Below are positions 1-6,702 of a DNA stretch of 7,519 nucleotides, in pieces. The stretch comes from Candidatus Firestoneibacteriota bacterium. Its GTDB lineage: Bacteria > Oederibacteriota > JAAXVQ01. The DNA is taken from contig JAAXVQ010000087.1 in the NCBI GenBank assembly GCA_013335425.1, positions 1 to 7,519 of the forward strand, read 5' to 3'. The translations under genes and the position numbers were made by a program. Position 1 is the stretch's first letter; every line of letters starts with the position of its first letter. The notes beneath the pieces are model-generated. The model had not been told where the DNA came from. It saw nothing but the letters and a program-made list of their open reading frames with translations, and searched no databases.

Positions 1-1
1 G

Positions 2-127
2 GACACCATCATCGCGGTCAACAACAATCCCGATGCGGAAATTTTTAAAGTGGCCACTTACGGCTTGGTCGGAGATCTCAACGAAATTGTGCCGGAGCTG
101 ATTAAACATTTTAAAAATGGAGCCTAA
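2..127 (+). CDS. etfA: Electron transfer flavoprotein alpha subunit, C-terminal end (partial)
   Basis: Only the last 41 codons and the TAA stop lie in the window; the 5' part is upstream. The peptide reads through an [14 protein letters not shown] stretch, then a YGLVGDL segment, then [11 protein letters not shown]. This is the typical tail of EtfA, where the family has 'AIN.D..A.IF..ADYGIVGDL..VVP.L'. EtfA with EtfB forms a soluble heterodimer that binds FAD and passes electrons from acyl-CoA or other dehydrogenases to a membrane quinone reductase, or takes part in electron bifurcation. This C-terminal segment belongs to the FAD-binding domain. By family habit etfB would be expected just upstream, outside the window. 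A hairpin follows 15 nt after the stop. Identification is confident from sequence pattern; which ETF subtype it is cannot be told from this fragment. Confidence 0.9.
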   Translation, partial: DTIIAVNNNPDAEIFKVATYGLVGDLNEIVPELIKHFKNGA

Positions 128-142
128 CACCTTCTCGGCTCC

Positions 143-172
143 AAATGTCCCGTTTTTAACGGCGGGGCATTT
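143..172 (+). terminator. Hairpin after etfA, possible weak terminator or leader structure
   Basis: Arms 143-152 and 163-172 pair over 10 bp with one G-U, leaving a 10-nt loop. An alternative fold keeps the outer 7 bp and adds an inner 5-bp stem (150-154 with 158-162) capped by TTT, with a 3-nt bulge. The 3' side ends in only four Ts (170-173), so the U-tract is weak for an intrinsic terminator. It sits 15 nt after the etfA stop and ends 9 nt before the next start codon. It could end the etfA transcript, or attenuate or cover the start of the following gene. Confidence 0.45.
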
Positions 173-181
173 TAACCGAGC

Positions 182-2458
182 ATGATTCCCGGGGCGGGCT
201 TGTTGGGCCGACCCCTGACCGGACTGTTTTTGCTTTTGGCCTTGGGCGGCGCGGGAACGGTCGCGCCCGCCCTGGCCTCGGAAGCCGAGCCGCTCGTTGA
301 TTCCGTCACCGCGTCTGCGGAGATTGCCCCTGCGCAGTTGTCCTCCCCCAGTTTAAAACGCGATTTTTTCCCGCCTTACCTGCCGGCCGTGCATTGGGAT
401 GCGGCCTATGCGCACCCATTGACTTTGGAACTGGCCTATGACGCCCATACGTTGGGCCCGACGGGTTGTTTGAACCTGCCCGGGGTCCGAAGGCTTAAAG
501 CCAACCTGGAATTTTCCCTGATCATGCATGGCGAAGTTCGCCGACTGGCGCCGGATGCCGGCGGAGCTACGTTGACGGTTACCGTGCATCCGGGCTGGGT
601 TTCAGAAGATTGGCTTTGGCCGGACGGTCTCGCCCTGCAGCGGGTCTATTTTCAACCCTTGGGCGCCGAAGCCATGGGTGTGCGATGCGTGTTGAAGAAT
701 AAAACCTCACGGGCTTTCAGCGGTGTCCGCCTGTCGGCTCAATTATCCAATCCGGCCATGGCAGGCAGGAATGCCCGGTTGCGGGGGCGGGCCGGCATGC
801 CGGATCTGGAGGCTGATCCCCGCAGCGAAACACTGCTTTTAAGGGATGTCAACAACTATGAGGAAGGTTTTATGGCCTTCGGTTGGGGGCCCCAGGGCGG
901 GTTGATGAGCAGTGGGGGATATGAGGGCGAAAATCAAGCCCTATCCGGCCGGCAAGCTTTTCCGAATTCGGACGTGGCCATCAACATGGAGACGCCGGTC
1001 TGGGACTTGTTTCCGCATCAGTCGCGGGAAGCGGTTTTTTGGGTGACGTGGGGGTTGGAATCCGAATCGATTAGGCACACGCTGGAAAATCTTCGGAAAA
1101 ATTCCGGCTATGCGTCTTGGGAAAAAAAAGCCATGGCGGCCGCGGTCCAGGGGGTTCGTTTCGAATGCCGCGACCCGTATGCCGCTTATTTGTTCAGCAG
1201 CGCCAAAGGCTGGTCAGCTTGGATGCAGCGTTGCGATGAATTCGGCAACACCTATCTGTATTCCCCCCAGGACACCGAGCCGGTCCGCCCCCAGGCTTTG
1301 GCTGTCGGGGCTTTTGGGTGGGAGGCCCTGGGGCGGTCCCGGGCGTTTAGGTTGCACTTGGAAAACTGGCTGGATCAAAGGTATGAATCCGCCGATACGG
1401 CCGCGCTGGTGCTGGGGATGTCCGCATATTTCCTTTGGACGCATGATCTTTCGTGGTTGGCTGAAAATGCTCCCCGTTTGGAAGATCTGCTTAATGCCCT
1501 GGCGGACATGGACAATAACGGGGACGGTCTGCCCGATCAAGTTCGGTCCGACGAAGTTTCGCCGGGGCGCGATGTTTGGGAGCGGGAAGGCGGGAGGCGC
1601 GGCAATGTGTATCGAGGCATGGCAACATCGGTTCAGACCGTGGCCGCGTTTCGGCAGGGCGCCCAACTTTTAAGCGTTTTGGGCCCGGAGAGCATGGCCC
1701 GAGTCGCAAAATTTCGGGCCATGGCGGAGTTGGGCGAACAGGCTTTGACCAGCGCCTTTTGGAATCCCCGAAACGGACCGGCGGGTTTTTATGCTTATGC
1801 CCGGTCTCCGGAAACCGCCGACTTGGTCCGGGTCAGGAGCTTGGACGCCGTCGTGTGCTTGACTCACAATCTGGGCCCCGCCGACCTGCGGAAAACCGCC
1901 TGGAAGGATTTATGGGAGAATCCGCATTGGCGGACGGCGGACGGCACTTGGCGGAGCATGCCCACGGATGAACCTGAGTTTCGTGGGGACCGCGCCGAAG
2001 GCCATGGACGCCCGGACCCGGCCCGTACCCTGGAACTTTTTCGCTTGGCGCTCAACGATCCCGCGCAAGCGACGTTTGCCGCGGAACAGTTTTTAAAGTT
2101 TGCCCGTCGGCGCGTAAGCGATCCGGGCAATTTGGGCGGGATGTCATCCCAGCCGGGGCAGGGGGTGACGGTTGATTTTGAAAGTTTGAAATTGATAGAA
2201 GTTTTTCTGCAAGGGCTGGCAGGTTTGGATTTTTCCCTGGAGGGGTTGCGGGTGCATGTGCCGCCGTATGTGCAGGATTTGGGCGTGAATTTGAGGAACT
2301 TGGAATATGCCGGGGCCTTGGTGCAAGTGGAGGTCAAAGGCAACGGCGCGCACGGGCGGATTTTTGTTAACGATCAAGCCTGGGACGGCACGCGTCCCAT
2401 TCCCCGGGCGGTTTTTGCACAGGGAAAAGTGCGTATTCTCATTGCCAAGGAACCTTGA
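182..2458 (+). CDS. Secreted six-hairpin glycosidase-like protein (GH15-like pattern)
   Basis: 758 aa. Residues 12-32 form a hydrophobic signal peptide with a likely cut after ALA (32/33), so the product is exported. Residues about 60-320 look like a beta-sandwich. Residues about 330-680 are helical and repetitive, as in an (alpha/alpha)6 barrel, and 685-758 look like a small beta domain. Residues 442-452 (DMDNNGDGLPD) form a DxNxD calcium-loop-like motif of the kind common in these barrels. RDVWEREGG (463-471), followed by a helix rich in A and Q, resembles the glucoamylase segment in which the first Glu after Trp is the general acid, here E467. The expected second catalytic Glu ('SEQ' in GH15) appears as MSSQ at 654-657. 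A role in cleaving a glucan or other oligosaccharide outside the cytoplasm is inferred; substrate unknown. The start is the first ATG after an in-frame stop (173-175) and lacks a clear Shine-Dalgarno; TTG at 200 is an alternative. Other six-hairpin families (GH63, GH65, GH116 types) are not excluded. Confidence 0.7.
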   Translation: MIPGAGLLGRPLTGLFLLLALGGAGTVAPALASEAEPLVDSVTASAEIAPAQLSSPSLKRDFFPPYLPAVHWDAAYAHPLTLELAYDAHTLGPTGCLNLPGVRRLKANLEFSLIMHGEVRRLAPDAGGATLTVTVHPGWVSEDWLWPDGLALQRVYFQPLGAEAMGVRCVLKNKTSRAFSGVRLSAQLSNPAMAGRNARLRGRAGMPDLEADPRSETLLLRDVNNYEEGFMAFGWGPQGGLMSSGGYEGENQALSGRQAFPNSDVAINMETPVWDLFPHQSREAVFWVTWGLESESIRHTLENLRKNSGYASWEKKAMAAAVQGVRFECRDPYAAYLFSSAKGWSAWMQRCDEFGNTYLYSPQDTEPVRPQALAVGAFGWEALGRSRAFRLHLENWLDQRYESADTAALVLGMSAYFLWTHDLSWLAENAPRLEDLLNALADMDNNGDGLPDQVRSDEVSPGRDVWEREGGRRGNVYRGMATSVQTVAAFRQGAQLLSVLGPESMARVAKFRAMAELGEQALTSAFWNPRNGPAGFYAYARSPETADLVRVRSLDAVVCLTHNLGPADLRKTAWKDLWENPHWRTADGTWRSMPTDEPEFRGDRAEGHGRPDPARTLELFRLALNDPAQATFAAEQFLKFARRRVSDPGNLGGMSSQPGQGVTVDFESLKLIEVFLQGLAGLDFSLEGLRVHVPPYVQDLGVNLRNLEYAGALVQVEVKGNGAHGRIFVNDQAWDGTRPIPRAVFAQGKVRILIAKEP

Positions 2459-2510
2459 GAGCGATGGCCGGAGCCGTTGGGTAAGTTTCGGCATTACGTT
2501 CCGGTCCCTT

Positions 2511-2559
2511 AAAAAAAAATCCTGTTCTGCTTGACAATGACCGGCCTTTTCGATAGAAT
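2511..2559 (+). promoter_or_regulatory. Sigma70-type promoter of rpsO-pnp with A-tract
   Basis: TTGACA at 2531-2536 and TAGAAT at 2554-2559 are separated by 17 nt, which is the ideal spacing. A run of nine A (2511-2519) lies just upstream of the -35 box, where an UP element would contact the RNA polymerase alpha subunit. Transcription should start near 2565-2567, giving a leader of about 44 nt. A strong promoter suits a ribosomal protein operon. Confidence 0.85.
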
Positions 2560-2586
2560 CAATCATTTCTTATTAGCTTTTATGCT

Positions 2587-2612
2587 CATGTGGAGAGGAG
2601 GTGTCCCATATG
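2587..2612 (+). promoter_or_regulatory. Leader hairpin enclosing the rpsO ribosome binding site
   Basis: Bases 2587-2593 (CATGTGG) can pair with 2606-2612 (CCATATG) over 7 bp with one G-U. The AUG start (2610-2612) lies wholly in the stem, and the AGGAGG Shine-Dalgarno (2596-2601) lies in the 12-nt loop. In several bacteria S15 represses its own mRNA by binding a leader structure, so this is a candidate autoregulatory element. It is predicted by eye; its stability is modest. Confidence 0.5.
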
Positions 2613-2879
2613 CCGTTGTTGTCTGAACGTAAAAAAGATCTGATTGAAACCAATAAGACGCACAACACCGATACGGGGTCGCCGGAAGTGCAGATTGCCT
2701 TGCTTTCGGAACGGATCAACTATTTGACCGATCATTTCAAAACCCATCCCCGCGATCATCACTCCCGGACTGGCCTGCTTATGCTCGTCAGTAAACGGCG
2801 CCGTCTCTTAGATTATCTCAAACAACATCATGTGGCCCGCTACAAAGCCATCATCAACAAGTTGAATCTGCGCAAATAG
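2610..2879 (+). CDS. rpsO: 30S ribosomal protein S15
   Basis: 89 aa, the same length as E. coli S15. S15 binds 16S rRNA early in small-subunit assembly, at the three-way junction in the central domain, and contacts the 50S subunit through a bridge. The family signature is present: DTGSPEVQ (21-28), HFKTH-x-DHHSR (42-53) and the RRRLLDYL helix (63-70). The start is ATG 2610, placed 8 nt after a perfect AGGAGG. The in-frame GTG at 2601 overlaps that Shine-Dalgarno and would only add three residues (MSH), so it is not the likely start. The gene is first in an operon with pnp, as in many bacteria, with a strong promoter 50 nt upstream. Expression may be feedback-controlled through the leader hairpin that covers its start. 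Confidence 0.97.
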   Translation: MPLLSERKKDLIETNKTHNTDTGSPEVQIALLSERINYLTDHFKTHPRDHHSRTGLLMLVSKRRRLLDYLKQHHVARYKAIINKLNLRK

Positions 2880-2883
2880 CATT

Positions 2884-2907
2884 ACCCGCAGTTGAGCAAG
2901 TGCGGGT
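2884..2907 (+). promoter_or_regulatory. rpsO-pnp intercistronic hairpin
   Basis: ACCCGCA (2884-2890) and TGCGGGT (2901-2907) form a perfect 7-bp stem with a 10-nt loop; two outer T-G wobbles could lengthen it. No T-run follows, so it is not an intrinsic terminator. It sits between the rpsO stop and the pnp Shine-Dalgarno. In E. coli the same place holds a longer RNase III-cleaved stem through which PNPase controls its own mRNA. This one is short for RNase III, so a shared role is inference. Confidence 0.5.
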
Positions 2908-2942
2908 GGGAACGTCGGGATTTGAATTTAAGGAGGCTTACC

Positions 2943-5054
2943 TTGGAAGGCACTGCAACTGTCACACGTGAGTTGGTTGGACGCACGCTAAATATTACGA
3001 CCGGTCATGTCGCCCGGCAAGCTCACGGTTCGGTGACCGTGCAATACGGCGGCACCGTGGTTTTGGTGGCAGCGGTCTGCGCCCAGGATTTTCGGGAGGA
3101 TATCGATTTCCTCCCCCTGACCGTCGAGTACCGCGAACGCACTTATGCGGCTGGGAAAATTCCCGGAGGTTTTTTTAAACGCGGCGGCCGTCCCGGGGAA
3201 AAGGAAATTTTAACCGCCCGTTTGATCGACCGGGCCATCCGTTCGCAAATGCCCAAAGGCTTGCGCAACGAGATTCAGGTTCATTGCCTGGTCATTTCCA
3301 CGGACTTGGAGAACAATTCCGACATCCTGGCGCTGATCGGGGCTTCGGCCGCTTTGGGTCTTTCGGATGTGCCGACCACCAACCTGGTGGGCGCGGCGCG
3401 CATCGGCCGCATCGACGGCCAGTTCGTGGTGAATCCGACTTTCGAACAGGTCACGCGCTCGGAACTCGACATTGTGGTGGCGGGGAGCAAGGACGCCATT
3501 GTCATGGTCGAGGGCGAGGCGGAGCAGGTTTCCGAAGACCTCATGCTGGAAGCTTTCCGGATCGGTCACGAGCATATCCGCCAGACCATTGAACTCCAGG
3601 AAGAACTCATCAAGAAGGCCGGCAAACCCAAACGCGAACTCTCGCTGAAGAAGATTGAGGAAGCGCTGGACCAGAAAGTCCGCGCCTTGGCGGGTGAACG
3701 CGTGCGCAACGCGGTCCGCACCGAGGAGAAACAAGCCCGGATGGCGGCCGTGGCGCAGACCAAGCAGGCCGTTTTGGAGCAACTCAAAACCGAGCTCGGG
3801 GAAGCCGAGTTTGCGCCCAAAGCCAAGGACGCTGCCGCGATTTTGGAAAAAATCGAAGTGGAAGCCGTGCGCACGGACATCGCCAAGAACGGACGCCGTC
3901 CCGATGGGCGCAAGCTCACCGAGATCCGCCCCATCACCGCCGAGGTGCATGTGCTGCCGCGCCCGCATGGTTCCGCGATTTTCACCCGCGGTCAAACTCA
4001 GGCCCTGGTGGTCACCACCTTGGGCACCGGAGCTGACGAACAGCTCATGGAGCAATTGGAGCGCGAGTACAAGAAAAATTTCATGCTCTACTACAATTTT
4101 CCGTCCTTTTCCGTGGGAGAGGTGCGCCCCATCCGTTCGCCGGGTCGGCGTGAGATCGGACACGGCATGCTGGCCGAACGCGCCATTGCACCCGTGATCC
4201 CGGAAAAAGAAAAGTTCGGCTATACCATTCAGGTCACTTCGGACATTTTGGAATCCAACGGATCTTCTTCCATGGCCTCCGTCTGCGGCGCTTCGCTTTC
4301 GCTCATGGACGCGGGCGTGCCCATCAGCGCCCCCGTGGCCGGCATCGCCATGGGTTTGATCAAACACGAAGATACGTTCCATGTGCTCTCGGACATCCAG
4401 GGCCTGGAAGATCACTTCGGGGACATGGACTTCAAAGTGGCCGGCACGGCCAAGGGCATTACGGCCATTCAGATGGACATTAAAATCACCGGGCTTTCGC
4501 ACGAGCTGATGAAAAGGGCCTTGGAACAGGCGCGCGAAGGGCGCCTGCACATCCTGGGCATCATGAACGCCACGATCTCGCAACCCAGCGCCGAGCTCTC
4601 CGAGTTCGCGCCGCGCATCGAGTCGATCATGATCAATCCCGACAACATCCGCGATATCATCGGCCCCGGCGGCAAGATGATCAAAAAGATCACCGAGGAA
4701 ACCGGGACGCAAATTGAGATCGAGGACAGCGGCAAGGTTTCCGTCGCGGCTCGCGATCCCAAAGCCATGCAGGCGGCCTTTGATTGGATCCGGCGCCTGG
4801 CTCCCAACGTGGAAGTGGGACAGGTCTATCAGGGCGTGGTGAAGAAGATCATGGAGTTCGGCGCCTTCGTGGAAATTGTTCCCAACCGGGACGGCTTGGT
4901 GCACATCTCCCAGTTGGCCGACTACCGCGTTAAGAAAGTGGAAGACGTGGTCAAGGAAGGCGACATCTTGGAAGTGAAGGTTATTGAAATCGATGCCAAC
5001 GGAAAGATCCGGCTTTCGCACAAGGATGTCATGAAAGAAAATAAGCCTGAATAG
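2943..5054 (+). CDS. pnp: Polynucleotide phosphorylase (polyribonucleotide nucleotidyltransferase)
   Basis: 703 aa from TTG 2943. PNPase is a trimeric 3'-to-5' exoribonuclease that uses phosphate to release nucleoside diphosphates, and it can add tails in reverse; it works in the cytoplasm in mRNA decay. Order seen: RNase PH domain 1, a helical linker (about 230-310), RNase PH domain 2, KH (about 555-615) and S1 (about 626-693). The RNA-binding FFKR loop is at 77-80, matching E. coli FFRR in number. SPGRREIGHG begins at 399. The metal-binding Asp pair corresponding to E. coli D486 and D492 is at 484 and 490, the KH GPGG loop is at 574-577, and the S1 core GAFVE...DGLVHIS is intact. EGRP of most relatives reads GGRP at 81-84. 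The start was chosen because AAGGAGG (2930-2936) lies 6 nt upstream of TTG; an earlier in-frame TTG at 2892 has no such site. The gene is second in the rpsO operon and ends at a strong terminator. Confidence 0.97.
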   Translation: MEGTATVTRELVGRTLNITTGHVARQAHGSVTVQYGGTVVLVAAVCAQDFREDIDFLPLTVEYRERTYAAGKIPGGFFKRGGRPGEKEILTARLIDRAIRSQMPKGLRNEIQVHCLVISTDLENNSDILALIGASAALGLSDVPTTNLVGAARIGRIDGQFVVNPTFEQVTRSELDIVVAGSKDAIVMVEGEAEQVSEDLMLEAFRIGHEHIRQTIELQEELIKKAGKPKRELSLKKIEEALDQKVRALAGERVRNAVRTEEKQARMAAVAQTKQAVLEQLKTELGEAEFAPKAKDAAAILEKIEVEAVRTDIAKNGRRPDGRKLTEIRPITAEVHVLPRPHGSAIFTRGQTQALVVTTLGTGADEQLMEQLEREYKKNFMLYYNFPSFSVGEVRPIRSPGRREIGHGMLAERAIAPVIPEKEKFGYTIQVTSDILESNGSSSMASVCGASLSLMDAGVPISAPVAGIAMGLIKHEDTFHVLSDIQGLEDHFGDMDFKVAGTAKGITAIQMDIKITGLSHELMKRALEQAREGRLHILGIMNATISQPSAELSEFAPRIESIMINPDNIRDIIGPGGKMIKKITEETGTQIEIEDSGKVSVAARDPKAMQAAFDWIRRLAPNVEVGQVYQGVVKKIMEFGAFVEIVPNRDGLVHISQLADYRVKKVEDVVKEGDILEVKVIEIDANGKIRLSHKDVMKENKPE

Positions 5055-5082
5055 TTTTTCGAAAAAAATATAGCCTGCGCTC

Positions 5083-5118
5083 AAAAGGCACGGTGCCGGC
5101 ACCGTGCCTTTTCTTTTT
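5083..5118 (+). terminator. Intrinsic terminator of the rpsO-pnp operon
   Basis: Bases 5083-5112 form a perfect 30-nt palindrome: each 15-nt half is AAAAGGCACGGTGCC or its complement. It is followed by CTTTTT (5113-5118). Folded as RNA this gives a GC-rich stem of about 13 bp with a CCGG loop and a U-tract, starting 28 nt after the pnp stop. The flanking As and Ts would allow it to work in both directions. Confidence 0.92.
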
Positions 5119-5181
5119 GCCGCAGTGCTCAAAAAAATGGTCTATTTGCACAAAATATCAGCGCTTTTTTAAAAAAATAAT

Positions 5182-5210
5182 TTGACGCATCCTGGGTGAA
5201 GCTATATAAT
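5182..5210 (+). promoter_or_regulatory. Sigma70-type promoter of the NtrC-family regulator gene
   Basis: TTGACG (5182-5187) and a perfect TATAAT (5205-5210) are 17 nt apart. T and A tracts at 5165-5177 lie just upstream and could act as an UP element. Transcription should begin around 5215-5219, on or just before the first ATG at 5219. The promoter is of the housekeeping type, not a -24/-12 sigma54 site. Confidence 0.87.
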
Positions 5211-5218
5211 GCCGACCA

Positions 5219-6610
5219 ATGACAAATGATATGAAATCCTCAATTTTGGTTGTCGACGATGATCCGGGCGTCCGGGAAGCTTTGCGCATTATGCTTCAAG
5301 ACGACTATCATCCTATTGCCGTGGCCTCCAGCCTGGAAGCTCTGGAAAAACTCCAAAAATTACCTGTAGTCGACCTGGCGCTTCTGGACATCAACATGCC
5401 TGAACAAGACGGCATCGAGACCCTGCGCAAAATGAAGGAAATTGACCCGCTGGTCGAAGTGATCATGGTCACGGCCAACAAAACCGCTGAAGCGGCCATC
5501 AAGACCATCAAGTACGGCGCCTATGACTATGTAACCAAGCCCTTCGACATTGCGGAACTCACGGCCATCATCAACCGGGCGTTGGAAAAACGCAACCTCA
5601 CGCGCATGAACCAGGCGCTGACCACCGAACTGGAAGGGTTGATTGAGTCGGACATGGTGGGCAAGAGCCCGGCCATGCAGGCGATTTATTCATTGATCGA
5701 AAAAGTGGCGGATTCGGACAGCACGGTTTTGATTCATGGTGAAAGCGGCACAGGCAAGGAACTGGTGGCGCGGGCTCTGCACAAAAAAGGGGATCGGTCC
5801 AACCGCCCCTTTGTGGGCGTCAATTGCGCGGCCATACCCGCCGAGTTGGTGGAGAGCGAGTTTTTCGGACATGAACGCGGTGCGTTTACCTCGGCCGTGG
5901 CGCGCAAGATCGGCAAGTTTGAGTTCGCCAACGGCGGCGTGATCTTTTTGGACGATGTCAGCGGCCTTTCGCTCCCGATTCAGGCCAAGCTCCTGCGCGT
6001 GCTCCAGGAAAAAGAAATTGTGCGCGTGGGCTCCAACGAAGTAATCCCGGTTGACGTGCGCGTGATCGCGGCCACCAACGACGATTTGAAGGCCCTGATC
6101 AAGCTGAACCGTTTCCGCGAAGACCTGTACTACCGGCTCAAAGTCGTTCCCATCGACTTGCCGCCGCTGCGGGCCCGCCGGGAAGACATACCGTTGCTCA
6201 TTGAGCATTTCGTCCGCAGAAACTGCGAGCATCAGCATAAGCCATTCAAAAAAGTTGATCCCGCGACCATGGAGTTGCTCTGCAATTACAACTGGCCGGG
6301 AAACGTCCGGGAGTTGGAAAACCTCATCGAAATGATGGTCCTGCTGGCCAGCGGCAACACCTTGAGCGCCGGAGACTTGCCGGCGAACATACTGACCAAC
6401 CAATACCTGCCCGAAGCCTCCCCGGAAGCCAGCGAAGGCATTCCGTTGAAGAAAGCCCGTCAGCAGTTTGAACGCCAGTTCATTGTGCGCGTGCTGGAGA
6501 AAGTGCGTTGGAACCAGACCAAGGCCGCCAAGGCTATGGGCATTCACCGCAACACGCTGATCCTCAAAATGGAAGAACTGGAGATCCGGGAAGCCCGGCC
6601 CAAGCCATAG
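5219..6610 (+). CDS. NtrC-family response regulator, sigma54 activator-type AAA+ (variant motifs)
   Basis: 463 aa. The receiver domain (about 7-125) has acidic D13/D14, phospho-acceptor D57, T85 and K107. A central AAA+ domain (about 147-385) has Walker A GESGTGKE (174-181), switch Asn N202 and the FREDLYYRL segment (299-307). A Fis-type helix-turn-helix (about 427-455) includes NQTKAAKAMGIHRNTL. Such proteins are phosphorylated by a histidine kinase, form a ring, and use ATP to open sigma54 promoter complexes. Two key motifs differ from the usual: the sigma54-contacting GAFTGA loop reads GAFTSA (221-226), and Walker B ends in LDD (244-246) instead of LDE. Ability to activate sigma54 is therefore uncertain. 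The start at 5219 has no Shine-Dalgarno; ATG 5231 (MKSSILVV) is an alternative, also without one. No cognate kinase is in view. The specific pathway (zraR-, ntrC- or pilR-like) cannot be assigned. Confidence 0.93.
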   Translation: MTNDMKSSILVVDDDPGVREALRIMLQDDYHPIAVASSLEALEKLQKLPVVDLALLDINMPEQDGIETLRKMKEIDPLVEVIMVTANKTAEAAIKTIKYGAYDYVTKPFDIAELTAIINRALEKRNLTRMNQALTTELEGLIESDMVGKSPAMQAIYSLIEKVADSDSTVLIHGESGTGKELVARALHKKGDRSNRPFVGVNCAAIPAELVESEFFGHERGAFTSAVARKIGKFEFANGGVIFLDDVSGLSLPIQAKLLRVLQEKEIVRVGSNEVIPVDVRVIAATNDDLKALIKLNRFREDLYYRLKVVPIDLPPLRARREDIPLLIEHFVRRNCEHQHKPFKKVDPATMELLCNYNWPGNVRELENLIEMMVLLASGNTLSAGDLPANILTNQYLPEASPEASEGIPLKKARQQFERQFIVRVLEKVRWNQTKAAKAMGIHRNTLILKMEELEIREARPKP

Positions 6611-6640
6611 TAAGCGTTCGATGTTTTTAACATCAACAGA

Positions 6641-6672
6641 CCTTATAGTCGGAAACGGGGGGAACTATAAGG
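6641..6672. repeat. Inverted repeat, 9-bp stem with G-rich loop
   Basis: CCTTATAGT (6641-6649) and ACTATAAGG (6664-6672) are perfect inverted repeats around a 14-nt loop with six consecutive G (6657-6662). It begins 30 nt after the regulator stop. No T-run follows on either strand, so it is not a standard terminator. It could be an mRNA 3'-end stabilising stem, an operator, or a small structured RNA part; the sequence does not decide. Confidence 0.6.
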
Positions 6673-6702
6673 ACGACCAAGCTCTACGCAGCTGAAATTT
6701 AC

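Noticed and set aside
2468..2504. Terminator after the glycosidase-like gene
   Set aside because: Short stems (CCGGA/TCCGG and GCCG/CGGC) are possible but with a 7-nt one-sided bulge, and they are followed by A-rich rather than T-rich sequence.
1864..2566. Overlapping minus-strand open frames across the end of the glycosidase-like gene
   Set aside because: Basic, Ser/Pro/Arg-rich shadow translations of the real + strand gene, without ribosome sites or motifs.
2601..2609. GTG 2601 as the rpsO start
   Set aside because: The codon overlaps the Shine-Dalgarno itself; ATG 2610 has ideal spacing and gives the usual 89-aa length.
2582..2626. Upstream 14-codon ORF starting at ATG 2582 and overlapping rpsO
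   Set aside because: No Shine-Dalgarno before it and its codons are formed by the rpsO ribosome site itself; best explained as chance.
2892..2942. TTG 2892 as the pnp start
   Set aside because: It lies inside the intercistronic hairpin loop without a ribosome site and adds 17 unrelated residues; TTG 2943 has AAGGAGG 6 nt upstream and gives FFKR numbering equal to E. coli.
3210..5132. Very long (640-codon) open frame on the minus strand opposite pnp
   Set aside because: The + strand pnp has full-length family motifs; the antisense frame is rich in His, Asp, Gly and Arg with no recognisable domain, as expected for the shadow of a GC-biased gene.
5140..5160. A -24/-12 sigma54 promoter upstream of the NtrC-type regulator
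   Set aside because: TGG and TTGCA are present but the GG-to-GC distance is 7 nt instead of 10; the sigma70 promoter downstream is near-perfect.
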